NCBI GenBank assembly: GCA_905221615.1
Contig: CAJNDT010004968.1
Location: 65,001 to 129,000, forward strand
Source: Symbiodinium sp. CCMP2592
Lineage: Eukaryota; Sar; Dinophyceae; Suessiales; Symbiodiniaceae
DNA length: 64,000 nucleotides
Direction: 5' to 3'
The translations under genes were made by a program, and so were the position numbers. Position 1 is the stretch's first letter. Every line of letters starts with the position of its first letter. The notes below the pieces were generated by a model. The model was given only the letters and a program-made list of their open reading frames with translations, was not told the DNA's origin and did no database searches. Shown piece after piece: positions 12,490-21,579 of this stretch.

Positions 12490-13270
12490 TTACTGTAAAT
12501 CGTCTGCCTCCCACGCCTCTGATGGCTCTGTGTTCCTACGATAGACTTCGTCTTCGTGAACATCTTTCTTTGGTGAAACACGGCTGAAGCTGTTCAGACT
12601 GCGCGTCCTCGAGAGGCCCCTGCTTACGGCCTTTGGGGCACCGGAAGAAAAATGAAAAAGAACAGCAGTGCCAACACCGACGGCATGTAGCGTGAATATT
12701 CCAAGCATACTTTCGAATTTGAGCTGACCAGCTGTGCTTTCACGAGGGTTCACCTCTGTGACACAGTTGTCCACAGGCATCAGGGACTTCTTGACGATCG
12801 AGCGCAGCGTTCCATCCAACTCCATCTGCAGAAGCCACAAGCCTAGGACATCGCGAACCAAGGAGGTGCAAGAGTCGGCGACGTCATTGAGCACCATCCA
12901 TCCGGCGGCCGTGCTTTGTAAAGGCTCTCCTATGGTCTGCATGTAGCAATTTGGGTTCAGGCTGTGCGTCTGCCTCAGGAACTCATACTCAAACTTGGCA
13001 TAGGTGGCGACATCACACGTGCCCTCATTCAACCGTCTAGCACGTTCAGCGGGACCACCCGAAACGGGAATTAAGTTCTTGTAATTCGGAAACGCGGATC
13101 GGAACCAGTCGTGGTCAGCAGAATTCGCAGCGACGCAGACTTTCTTATTCTTATTAACAGCGCCGCTGAGGGAGTTGAACGACGGCTGGCTCTTCGCCTG
13201 AACAACAAGAAACGATGCCAGATTAGCAGTGTAGGCCGCCAAAATCAATACGACACACCAAGTCCATGAC
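12490..13270 (-). CDS. Ionotropic glutamate receptor-like channel, last exon (M3, S2, M4, tail)
   Basis: The exon begins at 13270 after an AG|G acceptor and runs to a stop at 12490 (781 bases; one base completes the upstream codon and 260 codons including the stop follow). It starts with WTWCVVLILAAYTANLASFL, the third membrane helix carrying the signature SYTANLAAF of ligand-gated glutamate channels, here AAYTANLASF. The S2 half of the ligand-binding lobe follows, with three cysteines in its C-terminal half that could pair (GTCDVAT, LNPNCYM, DSCTSL). The fourth helix is MLGIFTLHAVGVGTAVLFHF, followed by a Ser/Arg-rich cytosolic tail. These channels open on binding an amino-acid ligand and pass cations across the plasma membrane. 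The ligand and ion selectivity cannot be read here. Confidence 0.85.
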
Positions 13271-13488
13271 CTCGGCTGCATGGTGGTAATGAAAGACAAG
13301 GTGAAAACCAACAAGTCCCGCAATAGATGTCGAAACATGTCGAAACTACAGTGCGGAGGTTAAAGGTTCCAACACGAGAACATGGGCGTCTTCAGGACGC
13401 CAGCATGCAGCACTTCGCTTCAAGTACTGCAGCCACCGAAAACATTAAGACTTACTGGACCTGCGTGTGTAGCCACTGGGTCACTGAC
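13271..13488 (-). other. Intron of the channel gene (218 bases)
   Basis: The minus strand reads ...GTAAT|GTCAGTGA at the donor and CCGAG|GTCATGG at the acceptor. Removing 13271-13488 joins GKILVM to SWTWCVVLILAAYTANLASF in frame, which restores the expected pore-to-M3 sequence of the family. It is a GT-AG intron with a G after the acceptor, the style seen across this window. Confidence 0.8.
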
Positions 13489-14042
13489 ATTACCAGTATC
13501 TTTCCTGCCCAGGTCCTCGGTGAAAAACTAGAGGCTCCAGTGATGTGGCCCGAGGACTGGAAGATGGCATCCATGCACTGCATCCAGACTTTACATTTGC
13601 AGGACCTCTGCGGTCCATCCGGGAAGTCTTCAGAATTGCGGCCGACCTCCAAAACCCTGTACATCAGACCCGTCGCCACCATGAGGCCAAGGAAGCTCAA
13701 CCAAACGGGGCCACTGAATGGTGTGAGAAAGGAGAATATCTCTTCGAGATCAATCCCTTCCTTGGTTTCCTCCATCACTACGGCCCAATACACGGCATCT
13801 AAGATTCCGTAGGGGCTGTATGCGCCGATGCTCATGCGTTCTGGTGTAATGAACCAGTATGCGTATGTCACCAGGTCGAATCGACCGATCGCATCCTGAA
13901 GCTGATCAAGCCAAGGGCTCGAGGACGTCCAGTTGTGGAAGTTCAGGCTGTAGGTGAAGCGGCCTCGCCTGGAAAGCTCCTCCGGACAGGCAGAGTTAGG
14001 GAAGTCCAAAGGGCAGGAAGGACAACCCCAATACTTGCCCAT
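13489..14042 (-). CDS. Ionotropic glutamate receptor-like channel, S1-M1-pore exon
   Basis: The frame runs from about 14042 to the donor at 13489. The S1 binding-lobe pattern FDLVTYAYWFITPERMSIGA (about residues 55-74) resembles the conserved 'D..v....it..R...v.fs.p' block. M1 is GPVWLSFLGLMVATGLMYRV, followed by a Cys/Lys-rich linker and the re-entrant pore region around DAIFQSSGHITGASSFSPRT. The start is uncertain. The ATG at 14042 is preceded in frame by TGA, so an acceptor just upstream (TGAG|TT) is likely and the ATG is probably internal. It continues directly into the M3 exon through the intron at 13271-13488. Confidence 0.75.
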
Positions 14043-14549
14043 AACTCATGCTTCGTCCCGCCAGAATGAAAAATGAACAGCAGACAGTGCGTCTGACTCG
14101 AATTGTGTCGACAGACGCTTCCTACTTCCTGCTGCGTGAGTCTCTATTCAATTCCTTTAACTTCTGGCTATACTGTTTCTCGTTCATTCGTCCTAGCAGC
14201 GTGAAGTCAAAGAAATGTTTAGCCGCCGGCGACACACAAGCACAAAAGCGTCCAGAGGGAACATATGTTTTGTGGGAACAAGTGGACGGAGTCAGCGAGG
14301 CTGTTGGGTTGAAGGGTGAACCCCGCGTGAGGTGGCCCCGCTGCATTGGCCATCTTCAAGTGGAGGAAGTCGCAAATGCTCTCAGCTTCTCGGTGATTCT
14401 GAAGTACGTATGCGTCGGGAAGGCTTCCACCTACAGTAGCTCTCAAGATGCCCCACATTAAGAGAAATCGCTCTCACACTCGGACCGGCCATATGACGGG
14501 AGGTTCTCCGTTGAGTTCGCCGGTGATTCTGATCATGCCTCTCCCTGAT

Positions 14550-14846
14550 TCTGATGCAAACAGATACTCCAGCCGAGCCCGGCCGGTCCTCGAGCAGCTT
14601 CACCTCCAGGCCCACATAGGCACCCGTTTCATCCAAAGCCAGAAACCTTTCATCCCAAATGCCTGTCCCCACTTCTATATGAATGTCCCGCAAGCCGTCT
14701 TCTTGGGGCAGAGTGCCGTTCCGGATTCGGTCCGCATTATCGCAGAGAAAGGTGCGGGAGCCACAGCAGCAGGAGCCAATCAAGACAGCATTCCAAAGGA
14801 AAGCTCCACGCCAGTGGAAGCAGCGACAGAACCAACTGGCGTCCAT
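14550..14846 (-). CDS. Probable first exon of the channel gene (signal peptide, start of S1)
   Basis: An ATG at 14846 opens a frame with a hydrophobic stretch (AFLWNAVLIGSCCCG, about residues 15-29) suited to a signal peptide. It then gives HIEVGTGIWDERFLALDETG and AYVGLEVKLLED, which matches the beginning of S1 in glutamate channels (a beta strand, then 'g.y.G..vdLl'). The frame remains open further down but becomes unlike the family, so a donor probably lies near LLED. The link to the exon at 14042 across about 500 bases was not resolved, and one or more short exons may be missing. If correct, the protein goes almost directly from the signal peptide to the binding domain, without a large amino-terminal domain. 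Confidence 0.55.
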
Positions 14847-14849
14847 CCG

Positions 14850-16539
14850 CCTATATCATGCGGAGCGCTTGAGCCATTTGCAACAGTGTGCTTTGCACTA
14901 CCATACCGAAAGCCTGTGCCAAAGCAGCCTTCTGCACGACTGCGAGCTGCTTCCGGGCCTTCCCTGTTCTCTGCACTCCAGACTCATTTTCTCCACGGAT
15001 CCACGGGCCAGGAAGCTGTGACTAGCATGGGCTAGCCAGTGAAATGTTTTGCGGACAGCCATCCTATGCTGTACATCTCGGAGCGCGGCCTCATTCCAAG
15101 TCAGCACTCGGCTACGTCGTAGCCTATGCAGTTGAGTGCGGGTGTGGCTGAGGATGAGGGCGAGGAGTGCGAGTGAGGAGCGACAGTGAGGATGAGCAGT
15201 GAAGGTGAGGGTGAGTGAGAGGAATGACATTTCAGTTGGGATGATGAACTGAAGCTAGGGTCACGGCGTCGTCAGCAGACGGGGCATGCCGAGTGAGGCT
15301 CAGCCGAAAGCTACCGTGTACACACACACACACAGACACATGTCAAAACGACGGCTGAAACGCGCACGATGCCAACTCAGGTACCAATGTCAACTTATGC
15401 CTACTGCCTACAATTCCAACAGACGCCAACTCGGAATCAAATGCCAGCTGACGTGGTCTTTGTTGGGTGGCCACACACACACACACGACGAAAGGTGAGG
15501 ATTGAACCGTATAGCCCTGGCTCGAGGATTGAAAATATCGGAACAACTGAGATTGCGCGCTTGGTGCCACGATCTTTCAGTTGCCTGGAAGCACTGAGGC
15601 ACGAGCTTCTCCAAGTGCAGCAGATGCCCGACTCAAAGCCCGTGCCGTTGTCGGCAAGCCTCTCCGGCACGCCCGAGTTGAGACCCGAGTGCATCACATC
15701 CCTGGATGTTGGGCCTGGAGTGAAAATGAAATCGCCGCAGAAGGACGCGACCTCTGTCGAGCCACTACAGTAGCGATCGGGTGTCCCGAAAGCTTTACAG
15801 CCAAGAGTATTGACAAATAAACCGTATCATGCAAGACTGCATGCATGCATCTTGAAAGCATGCATGCATAAAGACTATTAAGGACTCATTCGTTAGTCAT
15901 TGATCCATCAGTCCACCTTGGCATCGACAATAATAAGAGTATCCATCCATCCATCCATCATGCATGCATAGATCCCTCATCTGCATGCCTGCATTCATAT
16001 ATACATGCATGCATTCGTACGTTCAACAGATCATAACCCACTACGTGTACTACGTTTGTACTTCAATTTTGGAAATACAACCGGCTGACATCTCGAGCGC
16101 TGCCGGCGACCCCGGTCTTGGAATTTGTGATGAATCGCGGCCGACACGTAATCCATGTATTGGAAACTTACAGGGGGTCACGAGAAGCTGATCGTAGCGG
16201 CACCACCCGCATGTGCAGCGCGCGCGGCACGATATCACTGCTCCGGCGGAGGCGAGAGTTGGGATTTGCGATGGAGGAACGTGTGCACATTCCTTTTCCC
16301 TTAGTACCTGAGCGATTCAGCGACGCACGAGGCTGCTTTTTACAATGGATCACGCAGCTGGAATTTTCGGGGCCGGGAGGGCACGTCCACTGTCAGTTAC
16401 AACGGATCGCGCCGGCCCAAGCGCGAAGCAGCAACTGCTGCTAACCCGGTCCGGTGCACTATCAGAGAAAGTGCATGAGGACGGACTCACAGAAAACATG
16501 CCAGAAAGAAAGAGAAACAGGCACAGCATCACATCATAT
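14850..16539. other. Intergenic with microsatellites
   Basis: No gene is supported. Short (CA)n runs occur near 15318-15338 and 15472-15487, and a CATG/CATC-rich block lies at 15836-16020. The YR retrotransposon begins at 16540. Confidence 0.55.
15836..16020. repeat. GCAT/CCAT tetranucleotide repeats
   Basis: Repeated gcatgcat and ccatccatccat words; the GCATGCAT runs are self-complementary. Confidence 0.75.
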
Positions 16540-16715
16540 CATGTTAAACCCTCATGGCCGCTTGAATGCTGATTTTCAGCGCCGACAGCTGTGCAGTCTT
16601 GTGTGAAGCGTCGCTGCAACCTGAACAAGAAGCTTCGTAAGTCCTCGCGGCTGTACGGAGAGCAGAGAACAGCTTCTAAAAAGGCAGTTGCTGCAGCAGG
16701 CAAACTCACGCCTTC
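16540..16715 (-). repeat. Split direct repeat B2 (3' end of element)
   Basis: These 176 bases look identical to 16777-16952 (constant offset 237). It ends the element: beyond 16540 the sequence no longer matches B1. Confidence 0.9.
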
Positions 16716-16730
16716 AGGGCGGGTGGGCGG

Positions 16731-16779
16731 GAAGAGCAAAAGCTGAGCGGCCGGTTTTCAGGTTGAACATGCTTCACAT
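16731..16779 (-). repeat. Split direct repeat A2
   Basis: These 49 bases match 24133-24181 (offset 7402). It overlaps B1 by the three bases CAT (16777-16779), which are probably the recombination core, and is separated from B2 by a 15-base G-rich spacer (16716-16730). Confidence 0.9.
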
Positions 16780-16952
16780 GTTAAACCCTCATGGCCGCTT
16801 GAATGCTGATTTTCAGCGCCGACAGCTGTGCAGTCTTGTGTGAAGCGTCGCTGCAACCTGAACAAGAAGCTTCGTAAGTCCTCGCGGCTGTACGGAGAGC
16901 AGAGAACAGCTTCTAAAAAGGCAGTTGCTGCAGCAGGCAAACTCACGCCTTC
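16777..16952 (-). repeat. Split direct repeat B1
   Basis: This is the internal copy of the 176-base B repeat, starting about 100 bases after the YR stop codon. The 97-base spacer from 16953 to 17049 contains several AAGGCC/GGCCTT-type complementary words but no ORF. Confidence 0.9.
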
Positions 16953-17049
16953 CACCCTTAGAAGAACACCTCAAGGGCCTCAAAAGGCCACGAGCGTGGT
17001 CGGCTCATGACAGTGTGGACAAAGCCAAAGCCTTGAGGTGGCCCGCAGG

Positions 17050-18822
17050 TCACTGCAGTAAGTAGAGGTCGTAGAGGCTGGCGGCGGCTTTGACGCGGTC
17101 GGTGCAATGTGGCGGCAGTTTAAGTAGGAGGTTTTCAGCCGCAACTTCCTGTAGGTAAGCTTCCAGCGTGACCTGATGCCGAATGCGCATGCGCCATTGG
17201 AGCGTAGCCAGATCAGTGCCACGGTGGTATTCCGCCACAGCGCCTCCACCACGAAGGCCTCCCGGAGTGAGCTTGAAGGACTTCGGCACCAAAAGCGCGT
17301 CGAGGAGGGAGTCCCACCGGCGCCTGAAGGCCGAGGGCGAGCCCGGAAACAGCGCCTCGTTCGGAGCGAGGTTCTTGAAGACACGCTCCAGGAGGGGCAA
17401 GACGGCTGCATTACGAACGGAAATATGCTGCACCCGAGCCTTGGTGCGCCGGCCGGTTTTGGGAGACCGGATCTTGAGGTAGCACACCGCCTTGTCGCCG
17501 AGGCACAAGTCCGAAGGGAGCAACATGTCTGACCGGAGGGAGCGAAGAGCCTCTCCGGGCCGTGAAATTCCCCAGAATGAGATCAACAGGATGCCTGCGA
17601 CCCTCTCCCATTTCCAGAGAAGGGCCAGGCAAACCATGCCCCGCAAGATCACTTCCGGAAGGGGCGCTCTATGTTGTAGCGGCTCGACAACCTCCCACTT
17701 GGAGACGAGGTTCCAGCACTCGTAGGTGTGTTGGCGCAAAGCTGGGAGCCGCTTGACGGCCGCTAGGATCAAATGTCTGAAGAGATAGAGAGATTCTCCA
17801 GTGCTGAAGAGGTACTTTCCAAATCCACAAACCAAGGCCGAAAGCAGCACAGCTTCGCTCAGCAGCTCGTCACTAGCTGACGGGGAGGTCCCGTCGATCA
17901 CCCACGCTTGGAATCTGGACCAGATCCGCTCCTGCAGCTTTTCGGTCTGAGCTGAAACGAGCTTGACATCATCGAGATTCTGATTTCGCGCTGCCCGGAC
18001 TTGACCTCTGGGGGGCCGCGGTCCTGGGTGGCTGGCCTCGCCGATGATCTCGTTGGTGATCTTCGCGCAGGCCGCTAAATCGAGCCGTTCTCGGAGCCGT
18101 TCTGAACCAACCGAATAACAAGCGATGACTTCTCCAAGCAAACCTGAAAACTGTTTCGGAAAAGGTTCCGAGACTCTCGTCCAGGCCTGCTTGAATCTCC
18201 GACTGTAACCTCTCAGAGATAGGTGTCGTAAGCATCCCGGGCAGTTGATTTTGAGCTCCCGAAGACTCGAGTTCGTGAGCACCTTAGTCGGTTTCTTCCA
18301 AGGGGCCCCGAACGCGCACATGTCACTGGAGAAGTAGCCTACATCACGATGCTCTCGAATGCTTTTCCACTCGCTCTGTCGCCACAGCCAAGAGCGAGCG
18401 GGATTTTCAATCCAGAAAATCACGTCACGTAAAAGACATAATTGAACCAGTCTGGCGAGCCAAGCTGAAAGCAGATTTCCATTCGCAACTTTCTCGGCCA
18501 TGCCTTCATGGAGATTCGGTAACCCTGCAGGGAACTCTGATGTCCGAACCGCAGGCTGCACGGCAACAGAAAAAGAGGAAGCTCCAATGGCAGCCCCGAT
18601 GGCAAAGAAGACGCCACCTTGGATTAAGCGCTCGATTTTTTCCCGAAGCTCCACTTCGAGAAGGTCGCAGTCCGGACCGTCACGAATGTCTATGCAGAGC
18701 GACCAAGTTGCAGCAGCCGCGGAAACAACTTTGGCGACCCCGCGTCTACCAGCAAAGAGGTCTAAGTACCCAGGTTTGTTGAAGACCCAAGTGCTGCAGT
18801 GGTCTCGGTTTTGGGGCCACAC
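17050..18822 (-). CDS. Methyltransferase-like / tyrosine recombinase fusion protein
   Basis: A 590-codon frame is shown from GTG 18822, but it is open from about 18962 and overlaps the end of the RNase H ORF in the -1 frame. No ATG precedes the first domain, so expression by frameshift or reinitiation is likely. Residues 19-185 resemble a C5 cytosine methyltransferase fold: DLFAG (21-25, motif I), FWIENP (136-141, motif VI-like) and APWKKPTKV (173-181). Where the catalytic Pro-Cys is expected it has IGASSFSVAV (79-88), so it is probably inactive. GEASHPGP (261-268) links to the recombinase. Recombinase residues are R421 in SRPGE, a Lys-rich hairpin (449-461), R524 in GGLRGGG, H549 and the nucleophile Y556 in LEAYLQ. 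The usual His of the HxxR box is Gly. The recombinase would insert the circular copy. Confidence 0.85.
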   Translation of the reverse strand: MWPQNRDHCSTWVFNKPGYLDLFAGRRGVAKVVSAAAATWSLCIDIRDGPDCDLLEVELREKIERLIQGGVFFAIGAAIGASSFSVAVQPAVRTSEFPAGLPNLHEGMAEKVANGNLLSAWLARLVQLCLLRDVIFWIENPARSWLWRQSEWKSIREHRDVGYFSSDMCAFGAPWKKPTKVLTNSSLRELKINCPGCLRHLSLRGYSRRFKQAWTRVSEPFPKQFSGLLGEVIACYSVGSERLRERLDLAACAKITNEIIGEASHPGPRPPRGQVRAARNQNLDDVKLVSAQTEKLQERIWSRFQAWVIDGTSPSASDELLSEAVLLSALVCGFGKYLFSTGESLYLFRHLILAAVKRLPALRQHTYECWNLVSKWEVVEPLQHRAPLPEVILRGMVCLALLWKWERVAGILLISFWGISRPGEALRSLRSDMLLPSDLCLGDKAVCYLKIRSPKTGRRTKARVQHISVRNAAVLPLLERVFKNLAPNEALFPGSPSAFRRRWDSLLDALLVPKSFKLTPGGLRGGGAVAEYHRGTDLATLQWRMRIRHQVTLEAYLQEVAAENLLLKLPPHCTDRVKAAASLYDLYLLQ

Positions 18823-18938
18823 AAAGAGGCTGCTGCTGAAGCTCCGAAGAATGCCGATGAGCTCGGCTCCGAAAATGCTAGACTCTGTAAGGGCCCCACC
18901 TCCACAACTCGATTGATCAGCACTGATGTCGAGGTTGT

Positions 18939-20345
18939 CTAATGAAATCCCGGTCGGCGGCCCTCACTTCTAGACCCTGACTCCGTCAGGTCTCGCGGCC
19001 CTTCTGTCCGTGGCAGGGCCTGCTGGCGGGACCACACATCGCCGAGGAGTTCGCAAGGACTTGGGATGTCGAGTTGCGTGGAAAGTGTTTCCCCGGCCTC
19101 TTCAAGCCACTTGTCGAAAGTGGTGTAGTTGCCTGAGGATAAGTCGGACCACCACTCGGGCATCTCGAGATCTGGGCCACGCACCTCCAAGCCTCGGGTG
19201 GGATCGTCAGCCCTGTTGAGCCTGGTGTCAACATAGAAACTTTCACTGGTGACGTCGGCCCCAATGATGCACGGCACGGACTGCTGCAGTAGACTGTTCA
19301 ATGCCAAACTCGACGATCTCCCTTTCTGCACGCACCCTAGAGTGACCTGAGAATCAGACCCTCGAAGTGCCCGGCTGCTTGGATGGTGCCGAGCCTGCCG
19401 TCTTTCGGACCGTAAGAATGCTCTGAGCTCGGACACGTTGATGTGGCGTCGAGCCTCGCTCTTTGCCTTCCACGCTGTCCTGTAACGAGGGCAGCGAGTC
19501 AGCACCTCCCACAAAGGATGCATCGAGTACTGTTGCCCTTCAGGAAGCTCTTCGCTAGGATCTAGAGTGCCGTGGAGTCGTGCTAAAGATGATGTGGGCC
19601 CTAGGAGACGAGTCCACACCGACTTCCTCAATGAGTGGCGCACCCCCTCCCGGGCGATCTCACTCGGAACCTCCGCTTCCACTTCTGCTTCGCCCCATCC
19701 TGAGGCATCGGTCGCGTAGACCTGAGGCAGGATGGCGGCTCGAATGTTTGAGACAGCCAGCGGGATCATTAAGGCGCACAAGACGAGCTCCTCCTGAAGT
19801 TCGGGCCCGAGCGGTATGATATCATCGGCCTCGTGGTGCTGAACAACGGCAAACACGATGTTCAGGAGGGAAAGCAAGCGCCTTTTGTAGATGAAAATGG
19901 AAACGAGAGATCCCGAGATGACCTGCAGGAGCCGGGCAGTGGCAAACTTCACGGTCACAACCCGAAAAATGATGTGCATCAGGGGAATGGCCCTGACGAG
20001 GGAAGCTCGTACCAAACCGGCCTCACCGTCCACAGTACCCCAAAAGGTCGCCTGAGGTAGATCACGAAAGGCCTTGCCGGGGTGCGGTATCAAGCCCTCT
20101 GCGACATACGTATCACTCATGAGGTCGGCCGCCTTTGCGCCGCCGCTTCGGTGCTCCCCGCCGCGAAAGTCCCCTCCGACCTTTTCAGCACAAACGAAGT
20201 CGTCTATGACGATCCCTCCGAAGGTTCGAGACCGGGGCGGAGGTCCCGCCAATGTCAATGTGGACTCCGGCTCGAGGGCACCTGATCGCCAAGCCATGCT
20301 AAGGTGGCAGGTTTGAGCTATTTCCACTGCTTGGCAGTCTCCCAT
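18939..20345 (-). CDS. RT C-terminal part and RNase H domain
   Basis: The ATG at 20345 lies inside the conserved RT block, so the true N-terminus is in the preceding ORF. Reading this frame upstream gives IPSLNTLAMGDCQAVEIAQ, which is RT motif B. GIVIDDFV (residues 44-51) is motif C with the paired catalytic Asp 48-49. FWGTVDGEAG (101-110) is a downstream conserved block. RNase H follows, with Asp213 in YATDASGWG, Glu306 in NVSELRAF, Asp331 in GSDSQV and Asp381 in NRADDPTRG. It ends with TAG at 18939 and overlaps the YR frame by about 24 bases. The function is to finish cDNA synthesis and degrade template RNA. All visible catalytic acidic residues are kept. Confidence 0.85.
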   Translation of the reverse strand: MGDCQAVEIAQTCHLSMAWRSGALEPESTLTLAGPPPRSRTFGGIVIDDFVCAEKVGGDFRGGEHRSGGAKAADLMSDTYVAEGLIPHPGKAFRDLPQATFWGTVDGEAGLVRASLVRAIPLMHIIFRVVTVKFATARLLQVISGSLVSIFIYKRRLLSLLNIVFAVVQHHEADDIIPLGPELQEELVLCALMIPLAVSNIRAAILPQVYATDASGWGEAEVEAEVPSEIAREGVRHSLRKSVWTRLLGPTSSLARLHGTLDPSEELPEGQQYSMHPLWEVLTRCPRYRTAWKAKSEARRHINVSELRAFLRSERRQARHHPSSRALRGSDSQVTLGCVQKGRSSSLALNSLLQQSVPCIIGADVTSESFYVDTRLNRADDPTRGLEVRGPDLEMPEWWSDLSSGNYTTFDKWLEEAGETLSTQLDIPSPCELLGDVWSRQQALPRTEGPRDLTESGSRSEGRRPGFH

Positions 20346-20368
20346 TGCTAACGTGTTCAGGGAAGGTA

Positions 20369-21376
20369 TTAAATTAAGTACCGAGCTCCAGCATGTAGTT
20401 CAGGATCGTAGGCACGAAAATTGCGGCACACATCCTCAGGAACGAACATGTTCATGCTGTTTCGGATCGATCTGTTCTTGGGCACTTTGAACAAGTGATA
20501 GAAGTCTCGGACGTCATTCCCCGAGAAGACCAGGCGCTCGCCTGGCATCAGGATGAGCCGGCACAAACTTTCCCCGGACGCTAAGCTTCGAATCCACCGA
20601 CCAATCGGGTGCTCCAAGGCATTGGGTCGCCTTGCGTCCAGGATCATGCGGTCCTTCGAGCTGTCCTTGCCTACAGCGAAGACACCCGAAAGGAATTCAA
20701 GTCGAACGTCTTCGGGTCTAAAAAGGGCCAACCTCCCGCTCGCATCCAAAAGATCCAGAAAGCGATCCCTCTTGCCGTCGACGATGTGCACCTGGACCGC
20801 GGGGAGCTCACCGAAAAACTCCCAAGGAAGCAGGGCGTGCCGTAAGGGATCCAAGAAGATCTCGCGCCCGATCTTATCTAAGTACGGAGCCGGGTCAAAG
20901 GAGGGCTCGCCGATAAAGGAGATCCGGTCGGGGTCGAGCTTCTTGAAAGAGGTCCCTAGGCTAGATGCGAGTTTCCCTACACGGTTCACTCCACAAGACG
21001 GGGGCTGGCCAGGCTTGAGATCCTCGCGGCCAAACCGGTTGTAGGTGCCCTCGGGGAAGAGGCCGATCAGGACGGCCTCGAGGTCACTGAGCACGGCATC
21101 GATTTCCTCTACTTTAGCTGCATTTCTCCCGAGAGTTTCGGAAGTGACCAACGGATGAATTAGCCACGCTTCCAACAGCCTTTCGAAACGTCTAACTGTG
21201 GCCCACTGCTCCGAGCTGAGTTTCCTTCCCAACAGCATTTCGGCAGGCGCCTTCCGAGGACGCCGCAGATGGAGGAAGGAGAGGCCAACCACGAAGGAGT
21301 TCACGGCTCGCTTTCGGGCCCGGCTCTCGCGAGGCTCTCCAGTCTCTCGATAAGCTTCGGGGTAGGGCGGGGGCAT
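20369..21376 (-). CDS. Reverse transcriptase N-terminal part (frame broken after motif A)
   Basis: 335 codons from the first ATG (21376) to TAA at 20369-20371. The frame itself is open upstream into the Gag-like ORF. GVFAVGKDSSKDRMILDARR (231-250) is the fingers region and VFSGNDVRDFYH (283-294) is motif A with Asp288 and Asp291. The frame then stops after ARYLI, and motif B continues in the -1 frame at 20375 and below. Upstream conserved wording such as LLGRKLSSEQW and RNAAKVEEID fits the N-terminal RT extension of dinoflagellate YR elements (inference). No ATG lies near the end of the Gag-like ORF (21580), so the start may be 21376, or the protein may be made by a -1 shift from the Gag-like frame. 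The longer open reading upstream to 23755 overlaps Gag and is not counted. Confidence 0.8.
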   Translation of the reverse strand: MPPPYPEAYRETGEPRESRARKRAVNSFVVGLSFLHLRRPRKAPAEMLLGRKLSSEQWATVRRFERLLEAWLIHPLVTSETLGRNAAKVEEIDAVLSDLEAVLIGLFPEGTYNRFGREDLKPGQPPSCGVNRVGKLASSLGTSFKKLDPDRISFIGEPSFDPAPYLDKIGREIFLDPLRHALLPWEFFGELPAVQVHIVDGKRDRFLDLLDASGRLALFRPEDVRLEFLSGVFAVGKDSSKDRMILDARRPNALEHPIGRWIRSLASGESLCRLILMPGERLVFSGNDVRDFYHLFKVPKNRSIRNSMNMFVPEDVCRNFRAYDPELHAGARYLI

Positions 21377-21579
21377 AGGCCACACATCGGCTGATGAAGA
21401 AGCGGTGTTCGGCCGTCTTCGGCCGGTCTGTCTACGGACGCTTCTGGCAAAGGAACCCAAGGCACAATCTAAATGCAGAAGTTTCCTGGGCAATGAGGTC
21501 AAAATCGAAATTGCAGACAAAGCCGTGGAGAAAGGGGAGGCCTTCTCATCGATGTTGTTCTCCACGCTCGCCGCAGCCT

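Noticed and set aside
20369..20380. Programmed -1 slippery site at the RT break
   Set aside because: No canonical heptamer is in the right frame. Without sibling copies a simple indel is equally likely, so it is reported only as an open question.
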